The notes beneath the pieces were generated by a model. The model saw nothing but the letters and a program-made list of their open reading frames with translations. It did no database searches and was not told the DNA's origin. Shown piece after piece: positions 52,818 through 62,808 of a stretch of 64,000 bases of DNA. Source of the DNA: Paenibacillus bovis. Lineage in GTDB: Bacteria > Bacillota > Bacilli > Bacillales > Bacillaceae_C. The translations under genes and the position numbers were made by a program. The DNA lies in NCBI GenBank assembly GCA_007679095.1, contig VEFU01000014.1:1-64000 (forward strand). Reading direction: 5' to 3'. Within the stretch, counting starts at the first letter, position 1. The number at the start of each line of letters is the position of its first letter.

Positions 52818-54704
52818 CTAATACGCTTGATTGTTTTCATCAAATCTAATTAATGCGTTTCCATTTTTAAACTCCTCCACTAAATGGAAATTACTCAACC
52901 CCGCTTCAGTCCAAATAGATTTGGGTATATGCTCTAACAAGATAATCTGAAAATCAGTTTTTAACTCTGTAACTATATAATTTATAAAATAATCAAGTAG
53001 TTGCATTGCAATTGTAATTTTTCCTTTATCAGATTTTTTTATTTTTTCCCAAGGTAATTTTCTCACTTTGTTTTCTTTTTCTTCTCCAAAGTACGGTCTA
53101 CTAGGTTGATCTAATATTAACCATTGAGGTACATAAGGGGACTTTTGAATTAATATTAGCTCATGTAGACCCAAAAATAAGCATAAGTGTAGAAACATAT
53201 GATTTGAACTACTACCTACTTTACTTGGATATGCTGATCTAGGCCTTCTTAATTCGAGTTTCTTTTCTTTATAATTAAAAGAAGACTTATACCCTTCATA
53301 ATTATCTAGGGCATCACCACTTTTATCTAAATAAACCTGAATTAATTCATCTAACAACCTCAATATTGTTTCTCTTTTATCTTGATAGTCAATTAATTTT
53401 ATATCATTTATTTGTTCTTCAATATTTTTGATTTTCTCACTTATGTTTTCTTCATCGTCAGATTCAACCCATTGTTGTTTATAAAGTTCTAATTTGACTC
53501 TAAGTTCACCGATAAATATTAGCTTATCTATCTCGTTCTTTGTAGATTTATCATTAATAGGTATATCAAAGATTGTTGAATCGATATCATGAACTTTATC
53601 TTCATATTCTCTTATTTTATAATTTACATTAAAATCAAAAGGCAATTTCCCTTTATTATTCTGTGTTATCTGTTCGTATTCATCTTGTAAACTACTAATA
53701 AGTAGATCTAATTCTGGAATCTTTAGTAACTTGTAACTTTCATTCAAAATTCTAACTGGTTTTAGACTATCAAGTTTATTTTTCTCTAATTTCTTATACC
53801 TTTCAATTTCAAGTTTAAATTTCTTGAGGTTTCTTATTTTTCTTAAAACTTTGTTTTTCTCTGTTTTTAATTTATTTATTCTTTCAAGGTTGATCTCTAT
53901 ACTTTCTTCTTTATATGTACTACTTATCTCTTCAAATCTTTTCATCAGTTTAGCTGGGTCTGTTAAATCATAATCTATTAAATTTAATTCTTTTGCTTTC
54001 TTCGATAATTCAACTATATTCTTATTGAAAACTTCAACTTCTTTGTCTATTAGAGTTAGTTTTCTTTTCCATTGTTTTAAATCTGCATTTAAAACATTAA
54101 GCTTTTCTTTCTTTAATAGATTTTCTTCTGTTTCAATCCCTACTGCTAAATCAAAAATATTCATCAACGCATCTCTATACCTGTCAATATTCTGCTTATC
54201 AAAGAATATCTCACTATGATCAATTGTATCACCTGATAGAGTATTAAACATAAAAAAGTAACGTGGTGATATTTTACTTCCTAAAGTGATACTTTTCCCT
54301 CCATATGGAAATACCGTTCTCTCAGTAATGCTAAATTCTTTATCAATAATTTTTTTAATTTGTTTTTCATCATTATTTACAGCAGGCACCTTGGGAATAT
54401 AACCATCGGCATGAAAAAAATAATCTTTTGACACCTCTCTTTTCTCAATGCTTCCTCTACCAAGTGTATATACGTTATCATTAATATTAAAATTTATTCC
54501 ATACCACTTAACATTTTCATTAATTATCTCATCAGTTATATCTGCTCTACTGCCAAAAAAACAATAATCAATAATACTTATTATTTCAGTTTTACCGGTT
54601 CCGCTGTCTCCTGTTATTACATTAATCTTATTTTCCCTAAATTTTATTTCCCTTAAATTTCCGCTTTTTAGCCAAAGCAATATTTTATTTATACTGAATT
54701 TCAT
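52818..54704 (-). CDS. ABC-3C ATPase, DUF3732 domain
   Basis: This 628-aa SMC/Rad50-like ATPase has Walker A GDSGTGKT at residues 32-39, long coiled coils (about 190-470) and a C-terminal DUF3732 block. In that block, RPRSAYPSKVGSSSNHMFLH is the signature region, WLILDQPSRPYF is Walker B/D-loop-like, and LLEHIPKSIW is the H-loop. DUF3732 proteins are the ATPase of ABC-three-component systems, which are linked to defence in prokaryotes. Its start overlaps the middle component stop by 4 bases (ATGA). Confidence 0.85.
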   Translation of the reverse strand: MKFSINKILLWLKSGNLREIKFRENKINVITGDSGTGKTEIISIIDYCFFGSRADITDEIINENVKWYGINFNINDNVYTLGRGSIEKREVSKDYFFHADGYIPKVPAVNNDEKQIKKIIDKEFSITERTVFPYGGKSITLGSKISPRYFFMFNTLSGDTIDHSEIFFDKQNIDRYRDALMNIFDLAVGIETEENLLKKEKLNVLNADLKQWKRKLTLIDKEVEVFNKNIVELSKKAKELNLIDYDLTDPAKLMKRFEEISSTYKEESIEINLERINKLKTEKNKVLRKIRNLKKFKLEIERYKKLEKNKLDSLKPVRILNESYKLLKIPELDLLISSLQDEYEQITQNNKGKLPFDFNVNYKIREYEDKVHDIDSTIFDIPINDKSTKNEIDKLIFIGELRVKLELYKQQWVESDDEENISEKIKNIEEQINDIKLIDYQDKRETILRLLDELIQVYLDKSGDALDNYEGYKSSFNYKEKKLELRRPRSAYPSKVGSSSNHMFLHLCLFLGLHELILIQKSPYVPQWLILDQPSRPYFGEEKENKVRKLPWEKIKKSDKGKITIAMQLLDYFINYIVTELKTDFQIILLEHIPKSIWTEAGLSNFHLVEEFKNGNALIRFDENNQAY

Positions 54705-55201
54705 ATTTCCACCCTTAATTGTAAATATAAATTTTCTTTCCTTTGATTTAGTAGTTTTCCAATACCTTTAGAGGCCTTTACTATATTAAACGCTCTTATT
54801 CCTATATCTTTTTTTTCTGTACTTTCTAACAGCAAACTCTCGTCACTATCCTTCAAGACAATCATTCCATCTTTTTGAATTGAAATTAGATTCATAGCAG
54901 CTAAGATAAGTGTTGAATTAGCTGATATTTCTAGCAGTGAATAGAATCTTTCATTAAAATTCGAGAAAAATTCTGGTTTTTTTATTATTAACTGATCTAT
55001 ACTCTTAACATCTGTTCTTGAATCATTTATATATCTAACAATATTGTTATGAAAAGCTAATGGTAAAATTAACATAACTTTTGCACTGCTCATTTTATGA
55101 GCATGTTTTAACACATAGTATATGGCTATCAATCCCAATACCTCATTGTTAAAGGAGTCATTTGAATAATAATCACTATTTCTGTAATTTACTTCCCTCA
55201 A
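54701..55201 (-). CDS. ABC-3C middle component
   Basis: This 166-aa protein ends with IRAFNIVKASKGIGKLLNQR, the pattern of the middle component that accompanies DUF3732 ATPases. The N-terminal part (SFNNEVLGLIAIYYVLKHAH) is helical. It overlaps its neighbours by four bases on both sides, so the three genes are translationally coupled. It probably bridges the ATPase and the effector. Confidence 0.8.
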   Translation of the reverse strand: MREVNYRNSDYYSNDSFNNEVLGLIAIYYVLKHAHKMSSAKVMLILPLAFHNNIVRYINDSRTDVKSIDQLIIKKPEFFSNFNERFYSLLEISANSTLILAAMNLISIQKDGMIVLKDSDESLLLESTEKKDIGIRAFNIVKASKGIGKLLNQRKENLYLQLRVEI

Positions 55202-56460
55202 TTTTTATACAGTTCCTTCCAATCTATTCTCCAGCCAATACTTGGTTCATCTGATAATACATAAAATTGGCCATTACTTAAATCTAGATCTAATTCAGTT
55301 TCGTCTATGGTCAGTCTTTCCCCTAGAACATCATAATAGCATTCTGTAGCACACTCTATTATTTCTTCACTATCAAGTTCATCTATACTTATCTTTCTAA
55401 GTTTCCTTTTTAATTTTGCATGAGTTTTTTTATGGGATGTTTCCCAAATTCTAATTGAATTACTATTGAATCTTATTTTCTCTTCTTCCGTTATTTCACT
55501 TTCTTGCAACCATTCCTCTATATTATTTAATAAAAGTATTTTTGAAGTAAAAATTGTTACTAACTCATCCTCATAATCTAAATCATCTTCATCTAAAATT
55601 TCAGCATCTATTAGTTGTTTAATTGAAAGATAGCTATTATAATCGTCTGGTATTGGTTTTTTCGGTGTATTAAATTTGATTGGGAGTTTTTTACTTCTTC
55701 CTAATTCAAAGTAACGGGTAAATCTCTTATAGTAGTCTTCAAAACTTATAATAACCTTTTTTCTTGATTTTACATCTTCGTAGATCATCTTTCGCAAACT
55801 ACTATCTATAGCGTGAAATACACTTTCTAATCTTCCTTCCGGAACGTTTTTTTCCTTCAAACGGGTGTAAATTAAATCAAATAAATCATCCTTACTTAAA
55901 CAAAAGTCTAGTTTTTTAATAAACTCCTCAACAAATTCATTATCTTTAGAATGCAGTTTACTTATGTAATTATCAACTTGTGACTTCTTTTTTCCTTTTT
56001 TTGGGGTGCATAATTTTAACAAATACTCCTTAAATGAGGTTATCGTTAAACTATTTTCCTTTAAGAGGTTTGCTTTTTTTAAGAATTCATTCCTACTTGA
56101 ATTAGATTTGTTTGTCACTAACAAGAAATTAGTTTTTTTTATAAATTCAATTTGCGAAACACTTGCTGAGCGCCCCAATGTACTATCAGTAATTATATCT
56201 ATCCAATTACTAATTGTTTTCCATAAGTCTTCATCCTTTTCAGATAAAGTACCAGTTGAGGAAATTGAATGTTTTAGTTGAATCAATGTTTCCATTCCAT
56301 CCCTCATCTCGATATGGACATCATCCTTCACTTCATATCCAACGGTTTGACCTTCTTTAATTTGTAATAGTTCATTAAGAAAATAGTAATATTGATAATC
56401 AAACCCAATAGATTTAGAATCCGCAGAGGTCTTTTCTTGTATAGATTTTCCTTTACTCAT
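55198..56460 (-). CDS. ABC-3C effector with DUF4297-like nuclease domain
   Basis: This 420-aa protein has an N-terminal nuclease-type domain: FDYQYYYFLNELL, Glu43 and Asp47 (GYEVKDDVHIEM), and Gln61-Leu-Lys63-His (LIQLKHS). These fit a PD-(D/E)xK fold of the dsDNA nuclease DUF4297 type. The C-terminal half (after GRSKKLPIKFN) is a helical ABC-3C C-terminal domain. ATG at 56460 follows AAAGGTGA; the frame start at 56472 lies inside that site. Presumed to cut nucleic acid when the ATPase senses infection (inference). Confidence 0.78.
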   Translation of the reverse strand: MSKGKSIQEKTSADSKSIGFDYQYYYFLNELLQIKEGQTVGYEVKDDVHIEMRDGMETLIQLKHSISSTGTLSEKDEDLWKTISNWIDIITDSTLGRSASVSQIEFIKKTNFLLVTNKSNSSRNEFLKKANLLKENSLTITSFKEYLLKLCTPKKGKKKSQVDNYISKLHSKDNEFVEEFIKKLDFCLSKDDLFDLIYTRLKEKNVPEGRLESVFHAIDSSLRKMIYEDVKSRKKVIISFEDYYKRFTRYFELGRSKKLPIKFNTPKKPIPDDYNSYLSIKQLIDAEILDEDDLDYEDELVTIFTSKILLLNNIEEWLQESEITEEEKIRFNSNSIRIWETSHKKTHAKLKRKLRKISIDELDSEEIIECATECYYDVLGERLTIDETELDLDLSNGQFYVLSDEPSIGWRIDWKELYKN

Positions 56461-56536
56461 AGCAAAAATCACCTTTCCTTCATCTAATTTCTCCTTCTTT
56501 ACAATTAAATTTTAAACGTTATAATAATAAAACTAT

Positions 56537-57556
56537 TTAGTTTTCTTCATACCAATAATACTCATCTAAATATTTATTCTTACTTGGAAAACTAGAATCT
56601 ATTAAATCAGCCAATTTTCTAGATTGTTCAGAATCACCAAGTGTATATCTACACATATATATCAATTTTTCCTTTTCAATAGGCAATTTCCTTACTTGAA
56701 ATTCCTTATATAAATTAAACAACTCACCAATTACTCCAAGTATGATAGCGGTTTCACTTGTATAAATTAAATTTGATTGCTCTTTGATATAATCTCTTTC
56801 AAAATAACCTTTAAAGCTTTCTACCTCTAAATTAAAATCCAGCTGCTTATAACCTTCAAAAGAATAGTTTTCGAGATTTCTATGATCGGATAGATGCTGT
56901 GGATAACTATAGGTCATTTTAGTGATACCAAATTCTTCCGTTTGTAAATTCGAATACCTTTTCCAGACATAACCATGTGAACCACCGCTACCTAAATTAT
57001 TAATAATCATTAGCTTTCCTTCGTTTATAAATGGATTAATATTGATTTCAATGCCATATTTTGCATGACTAGGAATAAAACTGCCATTCTTATTTACATT
57101 TCTATGGTATCCTTTACTATTAACTAACTTATAAATTTCTTCAACGAAGTTGTTACTACTCCCAGTAACTATGTATCTAGATTTTCCAGCTAAAGTAATA
57201 ATACTGTTTGCTAAATAGAATTTAGCATAATATGCTGTTATTTCTATCCAATGTTGAAGTCCACCATCATACAGTTTCAATGTACATAAGTAGTTATAAA
57301 AAGCCTTATAAAAGTTAAATAAAGATTCATGTAGCAAAAGTGCTTTCATATAATCTAAATCCTGTTGATCTAATTCAATCTCAACCTGATTATTTTTAAA
57401 AGATTTTTTGAATAAATCCATATTTTTAGGATAGATATTTTTTATAAAGAGTGGCACATTCCATTCGCTAGGTCTAGGTGCAATACCTCTGATAGACAGA
57501 CTTGTAGTGGTATAATCTGTTTTTTTATAAAAATTAATTAAACTTTTTCTCTTCAT
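56537..57556 (-). CDS. Unknown 339-aa protein heading the ABC-3C operon
   Basis: The sequence has a helical region with YMKALLLHESLFNFYKAFYN and LQHWIEITAYYAKFYLANSI, and a later TSETAIILGVIGELFNLY block. The arrangement recalls HEPN- or YaaC-like helical proteins, but no family is certain. No catalytic RxxxxH is obvious. GAGGGATGTT precedes the ATG. The gap to the next gene is 76 bases. As first gene of the operon it may be an accessory subunit or a second effector. Confidence 0.55.
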   Translation of the reverse strand: MKRKSLINFYKKTDYTTTSLSIRGIAPRPSEWNVPLFIKNIYPKNMDLFKKSFKNNQVEIELDQQDLDYMKALLLHESLFNFYKAFYNYLCTLKLYDGGLQHWIEITAYYAKFYLANSIITLAGKSRYIVTGSSNNFVEEIYKLVNSKGYHRNVNKNGSFIPSHAKYGIEININPFINEGKLMIINNLGSGGSHGYVWKRYSNLQTEEFGITKMTYSYPQHLSDHRNLENYSFEGYKQLDFNLEVESFKGYFERDYIKEQSNLIYTSETAIILGVIGELFNLYKEFQVRKLPIEKEKLIYMCRYTLGDSEQSRKLADLIDSSFPSKNKYLDEYYWYEEN

Positions 57557-57591
57557 AACATCCCTCTTTTTATAATTCTTTTAACTTTTAT

Positions 57592-57632
57592 AAAAAAATC
57601 AGAAGTTACCAAATAGAGGTTAAGCTTCTGAT
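57592..57632 (-). terminator. Terminator in the ABC-3C leader
   Basis: ATCAGAAG (57598-57605) pairs with CTTCTGAT (57625-57632); the A7 run at 57592-57598 is a minus-strand U-tract. It ends about 36 bases before the ATG at 57556. It could insulate the operon or act as an attenuator. Confidence 0.7.
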
Positions 57633-57834
57633 TGTCTAGGTTGAATTCAATTACAATGGTAGTGAGTAGGCATTAATAAAATAATCTAAAGCATATCAAT
57701 ACTATTTTGTATCTCTTGGCTAAAATTGTCAATGAAACTTCCTTTTTGTCTAGTAATATCCCCTTTTAATCAGAAGTGTAATAAATTTCATTTCATATTA
57801 ATAGCTCACTTAAAAATGTTTAACTTTTATAAAT

Positions 57835-57846
57835 GGGTGGTATAAT
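57835..57846 (+). promoter_or_regulatory. Possible -10 box of the zinc-ribbon gene
   Basis: TATAAT near 57841, after AACTTTTATAAATGGGTGG; the -35 is weak. Confidence 0.35.
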
Positions 57847-57880
57847 ATTAATGTTGTTAGTGCAATTTGTATTTCGGTCA

Positions 57881-57904
57881 GAGGGAATGCTATAGCATTC
57901 CCTC
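57881..57904 (+). promoter_or_regulatory. Perfect hairpin in the 5' leader
   Basis: GAGGGAATGCT (57881-57891) and AGCATTCCCTC (57894-57904) form an 11-bp stem just upstream of the ribosome site of the zinc-ribbon gene. No T-tract follows, so it is probably not a terminator. Confidence 0.55.
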
Positions 57905-57928
57905 CAATTTATTTAAAGGGTGATTTGA

Positions 57929-58120
57929 GTGAAAGACAATATTGAATATTGTCCTTATTGCAAAGTAAGCTTGCAAGGTGAACCTATTCCTAAAGAGTTA
58001 CAGAAAAATTATGGTAATGCTACGCATGGCTCTAGAAAAATTGGAATTTCTAGTTTAGAAGAGGACAGAGTGACAAAATGGGAATGTCCAGATTGTCACC
58101 AACAGTGGGATCGGGACTAA
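57929..58120 (+). CDS. Small zinc-ribbon protein
   Basis: This 63-aa protein has two zinc-ribbon knuckles, CPYC near residue 8 and CPDC near 54, separated by a short insert. The GTG start at 57929 follows AAAGGGTGA. It is probably a small metal-binding, DNA- or protein-interacting factor. It is the only plus-strand gene in this part and lies between the ABC-3C operon and the restriction genes. The function is unknown. Confidence 0.7.
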   Translation: MKDNIEYCPYCKVSLQGEPIPKELQKNYGNATHGSRKIGISSLEEDRVTKWECPDCHQQWDRD

Positions 58121-58180
58121 TCAACATCTTTTATGGAAATAGCAATTATGAGGTTCTTTAAATTATAATTTAAAACAAGA

Positions 58181-58224
58181 GCAGAAAAATCCAGCACTAT
58201 AATTAGTACTGGATTTTTCTATTT
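58181..58224. terminator. Bidirectional terminator
   Basis: AGAAAAATCCAG (58183-58194) pairs with CTGGATTTTTCT (58209-58220). It separates the zinc-ribbon gene from hsdR. Confidence 0.85.
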
Positions 58225-58290
58225 AATGCCCTTGTTGCAATTCCTACGACAATATTTATTATTTCCATTTTCATAGAGAGTAAACATTAT

Positions 58291-61200
58291 CTATGCCCCA
58301 CTAATCTCTTCCGCATTCCGATTAATCTCATCAATAACTCCAAGAATTTTTCTCGCATCATCCATATTATCTTTAAACAAACTCACGATACTACCAACCG
58401 TTCGAAATGGTTCTTGTTGAAGTACTTTTTTATCAAGCGTTCCGTTTTTCACAACGTAATCTACGATAAGTTTTACAAAGCGAGTTTGGCTTAGATTTAG
58501 GCGATTTTCGGATAGGAATTCAGAGAATGCTGCATTAGCTGCTTGTGGGTCTAGACCAACAATTTGCCGAACTAATTTTGTAATTGGTGTTTCACCAAAA
58601 TCTTTTTGATAGTCTTCCTTCGTACCAAGCTCTTTCCAAAGTATTTCTTCCAGCATTTCTACATCCTGTGCGGTTAATGGTTTATTGTGGTTTAGTTTAT
58701 AAATTGCCAATTGATCCTTATGTTCATTTAAGTAATGATGGACCTTTTTCTTATAACTTTGTAAATCATTCACATGGAACATCGGACCATTTTCTTTCAC
58801 TTCAATGACTTGGTCTTGGAAGTTTGTGTAGTAGATCTTTTGTGTTTCCTTTTCAATGAATTTAATTAAGTCTCTTAATGCTTCACGGACTGAATCTAAT
58901 TCAAATATATCTGCACTATCCCAGAATTCTTCTGTTAACACTTTGTCTATGACAGGCTTTTGTTCTAGTACCTGTGGAATTGTACCTAACTTCGATAATG
59001 CTTCTGCTGTTTGAACAACACTACGAATTGGTTTGGTTGCGTTGTTTGATTGTAGTTTGGCTAATTCAATTGTATACATCACCAAATCAAAACGTTTAGC
59101 AAATTCATCTTCCTCAAATGGAACAATAATTGGTGAAATATGATCTTTTATTTCATTCGTATCCAGAACAGAAAGTACTTGCCAATTATCTCGATTCTTA
59201 AATTTCTCTACATATTGGAGATGTTGTCTAACGCGGAAGTTTTCGTTATCTAATGTCAAAATATCTCTTGTTACTTCATTTACTAATTCATTGCGATGGC
59301 GTATGTATTCTTCTGTCTGATAATCGGTTCCCTGTAGTTCACGGATAATGTCAACTTTTGAATTATATAGTTTCTCTGTAAGACTCTTGCCAACTTTTCT
59401 ATCCATTCCTTTAGGATTTTCACGGAAAAATTCAAAGTTACCACAATAATCAAAGATAAGGAAATGCGTCTTATCTTCTCCTATTCCAAGCAAATCTGGA
59501 CATAATCTTGTTCCACGCCCAATCATTTGCCAGAACTTAGACTTCGAGCGAACTTTCTTAAAGAAGACAAGGTTTACAACTTCAGGTATATCTACACCTG
59601 TATCTAGCATATCTACAGAAATGGCAATTTGCGGCAGCCTATTCACTTCCGAAAAATCATTTATAAGTGTTTGATAATAGTTCACACTATAATCAATGAC
59701 CCTAGCAAAATTACCTTCATACTCAGGGAAGAGTACGTCAAATCGATGAGATATCCTTTCAGCATGGGCATGATTCTTGGCAAAGATTATCGTCTTACCG
59801 ATTTTATCTCCGCCCTCGACCTTTATCCCTTTTTCCATCAAGTCTATTAATACTTTATCAATTGTATTATCATTAAATAACCAATTATTTAAAGCTGAAC
59901 TATCAATATCCTTTAGGTCCTCTTCTTCGTCAAAAGTTTCTTCAAAAAGTTCTTTTTCTTCCTCTGATAAATCATCATAATGGATACCTTCTTCTAGGAA
60001 CTTCGTCTTCGTTTCAATTGTACGATAGTCTACCAAGTATCCATCTTCAACCGCTTGGTCTAACTCATAGGCATAGGTTGGAACACCATTCTCAAGGTCA
60101 AACACTTCATACGTATTTTTATCGATTTCATCTTTTGGTGTTGCGGTAAGGCCAAGTAAAACTCCATCAAAATAATCAAAAATACTACGGTACTTTTTAT
60201 AAATACTGCGGTGAGATTCATCAATAATAATGAGATCAAAGTGACCAACCGTAAATAATTTCTTACCGTCTTTCCTTTTTGCTTCATCTATGGCATTCAT
60301 CATCGTCGGATATGTAGAGAATACCATTCGGCTTTCTTCTGGGTTGTCTTTATTATCTAGGAGGTTACATAGAGTCAAACTTGGAAGTAAGTTATTAAAG
60401 TTTCGATATGCTTGGTAGAGTAATGTTTTTCGGTCAGCTAGGAATAGAACATTTTTTACCCAGTTGTGCCGAGTTAGAACATCCACTAAGGAAATAGCAG
60501 TTCTTGTTTTTCCACTTCCCGTGGCCATAACTAACAAAGCCTTTCTTTGGTTACGTGTTAAAGCATCGCATACTGAAAGAATAGCCTCTTTTTGATAATA
60601 GCGATTACTAATATCATCATTGATTTGAATATCTGCTAAAGGCCGCTTCATTTTACGGCGATTCATTAATAGACTCAAGTCATCCTTATCATAAAATCCA
60701 GAAACTTTACGAGGTGGATATGGATCGTGCCAAATATATGTTTCAAAGCCATTGGTGTAAAAAATGACTGGTCTAGTATCTGTCATGTTTTCTAGACAAT
60801 CGGCATATAACTTGGCTTGCTGTCTTCCAATTTTCGGATCTTTTGATGTTCTTTTTGCCTCGACGACTGCAAGAGGTTTACCATTATCTCCAAAAAGCAC
60901 ATAGTCCGCAAAGCCTTGCCCTGTATTGTTCGGCATTCCCTCAACAGGATATTCTCTTTCAATATTTTTATTGAACTCCCAACCAGCTAGTTTTAAATCA
61001 AGATCGATATATTTAAGTCTTGTTTCAAACTCCTTCAACTCATCTACTTGGAAGTCATATTCCTTCGTATTCTCTTTCCGTTTTTCTGTCACCTTTTTAC
61101 GAAGAGATTCATTTTCTTTCATAATCTCTTCTAGCTTTCTATCCTTTGAACTTAATTGTTCATAGAGGTCTTTTAATTCCTCTGGACGAACACGTTTTTC

Positions 61201-61629
61201 TTCACCAATAGGTAATTTTGATTCATCAAACTCTCCAGCAGTATATTCATCCGAATAACAATAATCAATCCAAGCAATAAATTGGAATAAGTGATGAAGG
61301 GAAAGAACCGCTTCATCACGTTTAATAGGAGAATTAGTATGAACGGCAACATTTCCCAACTTCACAATATACTTCATTAACGGCAATAACTCTTCATCAA
61401 TAATCCCTATAAAGTTTCTGTCATGAATTAAGCTTGAAAGGTTATCTTGATAGGGAACTTTTACTGCGCTATCGAAACTGTATACCCATTTAACAGCTAA
61501 CTCTAGCGCACGGCGAGACTGGATTGCACTAACTGCCGGACTGACAACTAAGCCATTTTCCGCTTCTAAACAAGCGTTAGTAAAATCTCTATATTGCTTT
61601 TTTTCTTTAAGAAATATAAAGTTTGACAC
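58291..61629 (-). CDS. hsdR: Type I restriction enzyme, R subunit
   Basis: This 1112-aa protein has a DUF4145-like N-terminal domain (about 1-130) and an HsdR nuclease domain: Asp242 (ADYVLF), Glu257 and Lys259 (VEAK). The SF2 translocase motor follows, with Walker A ATGSGKT (369-375), DESH (470-473) and a late QMIGRGTRLCPD motif, then the C-terminal coupling domain. It cleaves unmodified DNA far from the site while hydrolysing ATP. The GTG start is preceded by GGGGGG. Last gene of hsdM-hsdS-hsdR, 17 bases after hsdS. Confidence 0.93.
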   Translation of the reverse strand: MSNFIFLKEKKQYRDFTNACLEAENGLVVSPAVSAIQSRRALELAVKWVYSFDSAVKVPYQDNLSSLIHDRNFIGIIDEELLPLMKYIVKLGNVAVHTNSPIKRDEAVLSLHHLFQFIAWIDYCYSDEYTAGEFDESKLPIGEEKRVRPEELKDLYEQLSSKDRKLEEIMKENESLRKKVTEKRKENTKEYDFQVDELKEFETRLKYIDLDLKLAGWEFNKNIEREYPVEGMPNNTGQGFADYVLFGDNGKPLAVVEAKRTSKDPKIGRQQAKLYADCLENMTDTRPVIFYTNGFETYIWHDPYPPRKVSGFYDKDDLSLLMNRRKMKRPLADIQINDDISNRYYQKEAILSVCDALTRNQRKALLVMATGSGKTRTAISLVDVLTRHNWVKNVLFLADRKTLLYQAYRNFNNLLPSLTLCNLLDNKDNPEESRMVFSTYPTMMNAIDEAKRKDGKKLFTVGHFDLIIIDESHRSIYKKYRSIFDYFDGVLLGLTATPKDEIDKNTYEVFDLENGVPTYAYELDQAVEDGYLVDYRTIETKTKFLEEGIHYDDLSEEEKELFEETFDEEEDLKDIDSSALNNWLFNDNTIDKVLIDLMEKGIKVEGGDKIGKTIIFAKNHAHAERISHRFDVLFPEYEGNFARVIDYSVNYYQTLINDFSEVNRLPQIAISVDMLDTGVDIPEVVNLVFFKKVRSKSKFWQMIGRGTRLCPDLLGIGEDKTHFLIFDYCGNFEFFRENPKGMDRKVGKSLTEKLYNSKVDIIRELQGTDYQTEEYIRHRNELVNEVTRDILTLDNENFRVRQHLQYVEKFKNRDNWQVLSVLDTNEIKDHISPIIVPFEEDEFAKRFDLVMYTIELAKLQSNNATKPIRSVVQTAEALSKLGTIPQVLEQKPVIDKVLTEEFWDSADIFELDSVREALRDLIKFIEKETQKIYYTNFQDQVIEVKENGPMFHVNDLQSYKKKVHHYLNEHKDQLAIYKLNHNKPLTAQDVEMLEEILWKELGTKEDYQKDFGETPITKLVRQIVGLDPQAANAAFSEFLSENRLNLSQTRFVKLIVDYVVKNGTLDKKVLQQEPFRTVGSIVSLFKDNMDDARKILGVIDEINRNAEEISGA

Positions 61630-61646
61630 GAATATCCCCCCTAATG

Positions 61647-62804
61647 TTACAGACTATATACTTCTTCTGAGGGTAATTCCCCCTTAAAGGCACGTTGCAA
61701 AATCGAATTAAAATTGTTTTGTAATTCTACTAAGCTTTTATTAAAGATATCTTTCTGTCTTTCAATTTCACTTATCACTTTTTCAAATTGTTTTTGCTTT
61801 TCAATTGGCGGAACTGAAATATCTAAATCACTTAATATTTTTAAATTAATATTTTTTTGTGCAGACTCTGGAGCATTTGCCTCAATAATCTTTTGAAGGA
61901 ATTTAAACCAAAAAAGTACATATAGATTAGACATATTTTTATTAGGAACATAAGCTACAACACTATCAGGGAAACAGGCGTCAAAAGTAAGTATACCTGT
62001 TCGTGCTATGTTAGCTGCAATTGTAATACATAAAGTCCCAGCCGGCCACATTTTACTCTGTTTTAAACCGAGTTCTGAATATGTTTGATGATACTTTCTG
62101 ATATATATATCTGAATTTGCAACATCCCCAGTCTGTATTAAAGGATATGGACCTCCTAAAAGTTCTGGAGCATTTCTGGGTCTATGTTTAGACATCCCTC
62201 TTTTCAGTTCACCTGTTTCAGATAATTTTTTTACATCCCAATTTTTATTATTGATAACTGGGTCTCCAAACATCTCTAAAAACAAACTTTGAGTTAATTG
62301 ATCTATAGCTTTGATCTGAGCTTTGCGCTTGTTTACTACTCCTTGAGCCAATATTAAAGTATTAGCTATTTTCTGTTGAACATCTATTGGAGGAAAGGGG
62401 ATTAATAAATTATCAAAATACTTTTTAGTAATATGCTTCATAGTAGAACCATGTAGGAAATGTAAAGCTCTGTCTAAAGTCCTCTGTACCATAAATTTAA
62501 AGTAATGTTTATCTATCTTTTCTTTATCAAAAACCACTTTAAAAATATGTTGATTCAATAATGCATCTTCTCCACTCCATTCATATACACCTAGACTTGC
62601 AGACCAAGCAATAAGAATGTCTCCCTTTTTAACAATATACTTCTCATCAATCTCCCCATTAAAATAATTGACTTTTTCTGATGTGTTAGTTAAATTTTGA
62701 ATCCTTATAATTGGCAATCCTTTAGAATCCCAATCCTTTGGTTTAAATGCATAACCATTTATATATGTTGCTATATCCCCTAACTTTTTATAAGTAATGG
62801 ACAT
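61647..62804 (-). CDS. hsdS: Type I restriction enzyme, S subunit
   Basis: This 385-aa protein has the two-target-recognition-domain layout. TRD1 begins TYKKLGDIATYINGYAFKPK; a conserved helix with PFPPIDVQQKIANTLILAQG follows; TRD2 begins WDVKKLSETGELKRG, with the final helix VPPIEKQKQFEKVISEIERQ. It determines the bipartite DNA site. It follows hsdM by four bases; AAAGGG precedes the ATG. TRD sequence alone does not give the recognition site. Confidence 0.92.
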   Translation of the reverse strand: MSITYKKLGDIATYINGYAFKPKDWDSKGLPIIRIQNLTNTSEKVNYFNGEIDEKYIVKKGDILIAWSASLGVYEWSGEDALLNQHIFKVVFDKEKIDKHYFKFMVQRTLDRALHFLHGSTMKHITKKYFDNLLIPFPPIDVQQKIANTLILAQGVVNKRKAQIKAIDQLTQSLFLEMFGDPVINNKNWDVKKLSETGELKRGMSKHRPRNAPELLGGPYPLIQTGDVANSDIYIRKYHQTYSELGLKQSKMWPAGTLCITIAANIARTGILTFDACFPDSVVAYVPNKNMSNLYVLFWFKFLQKIIEANAPESAQKNINLKILSDLDISVPPIEKQKQFEKVISEIERQKDIFNKSLVELQNNFNSILQRAFKGELPSEEVYSL

Positions 62805-62808
62805 ATTC

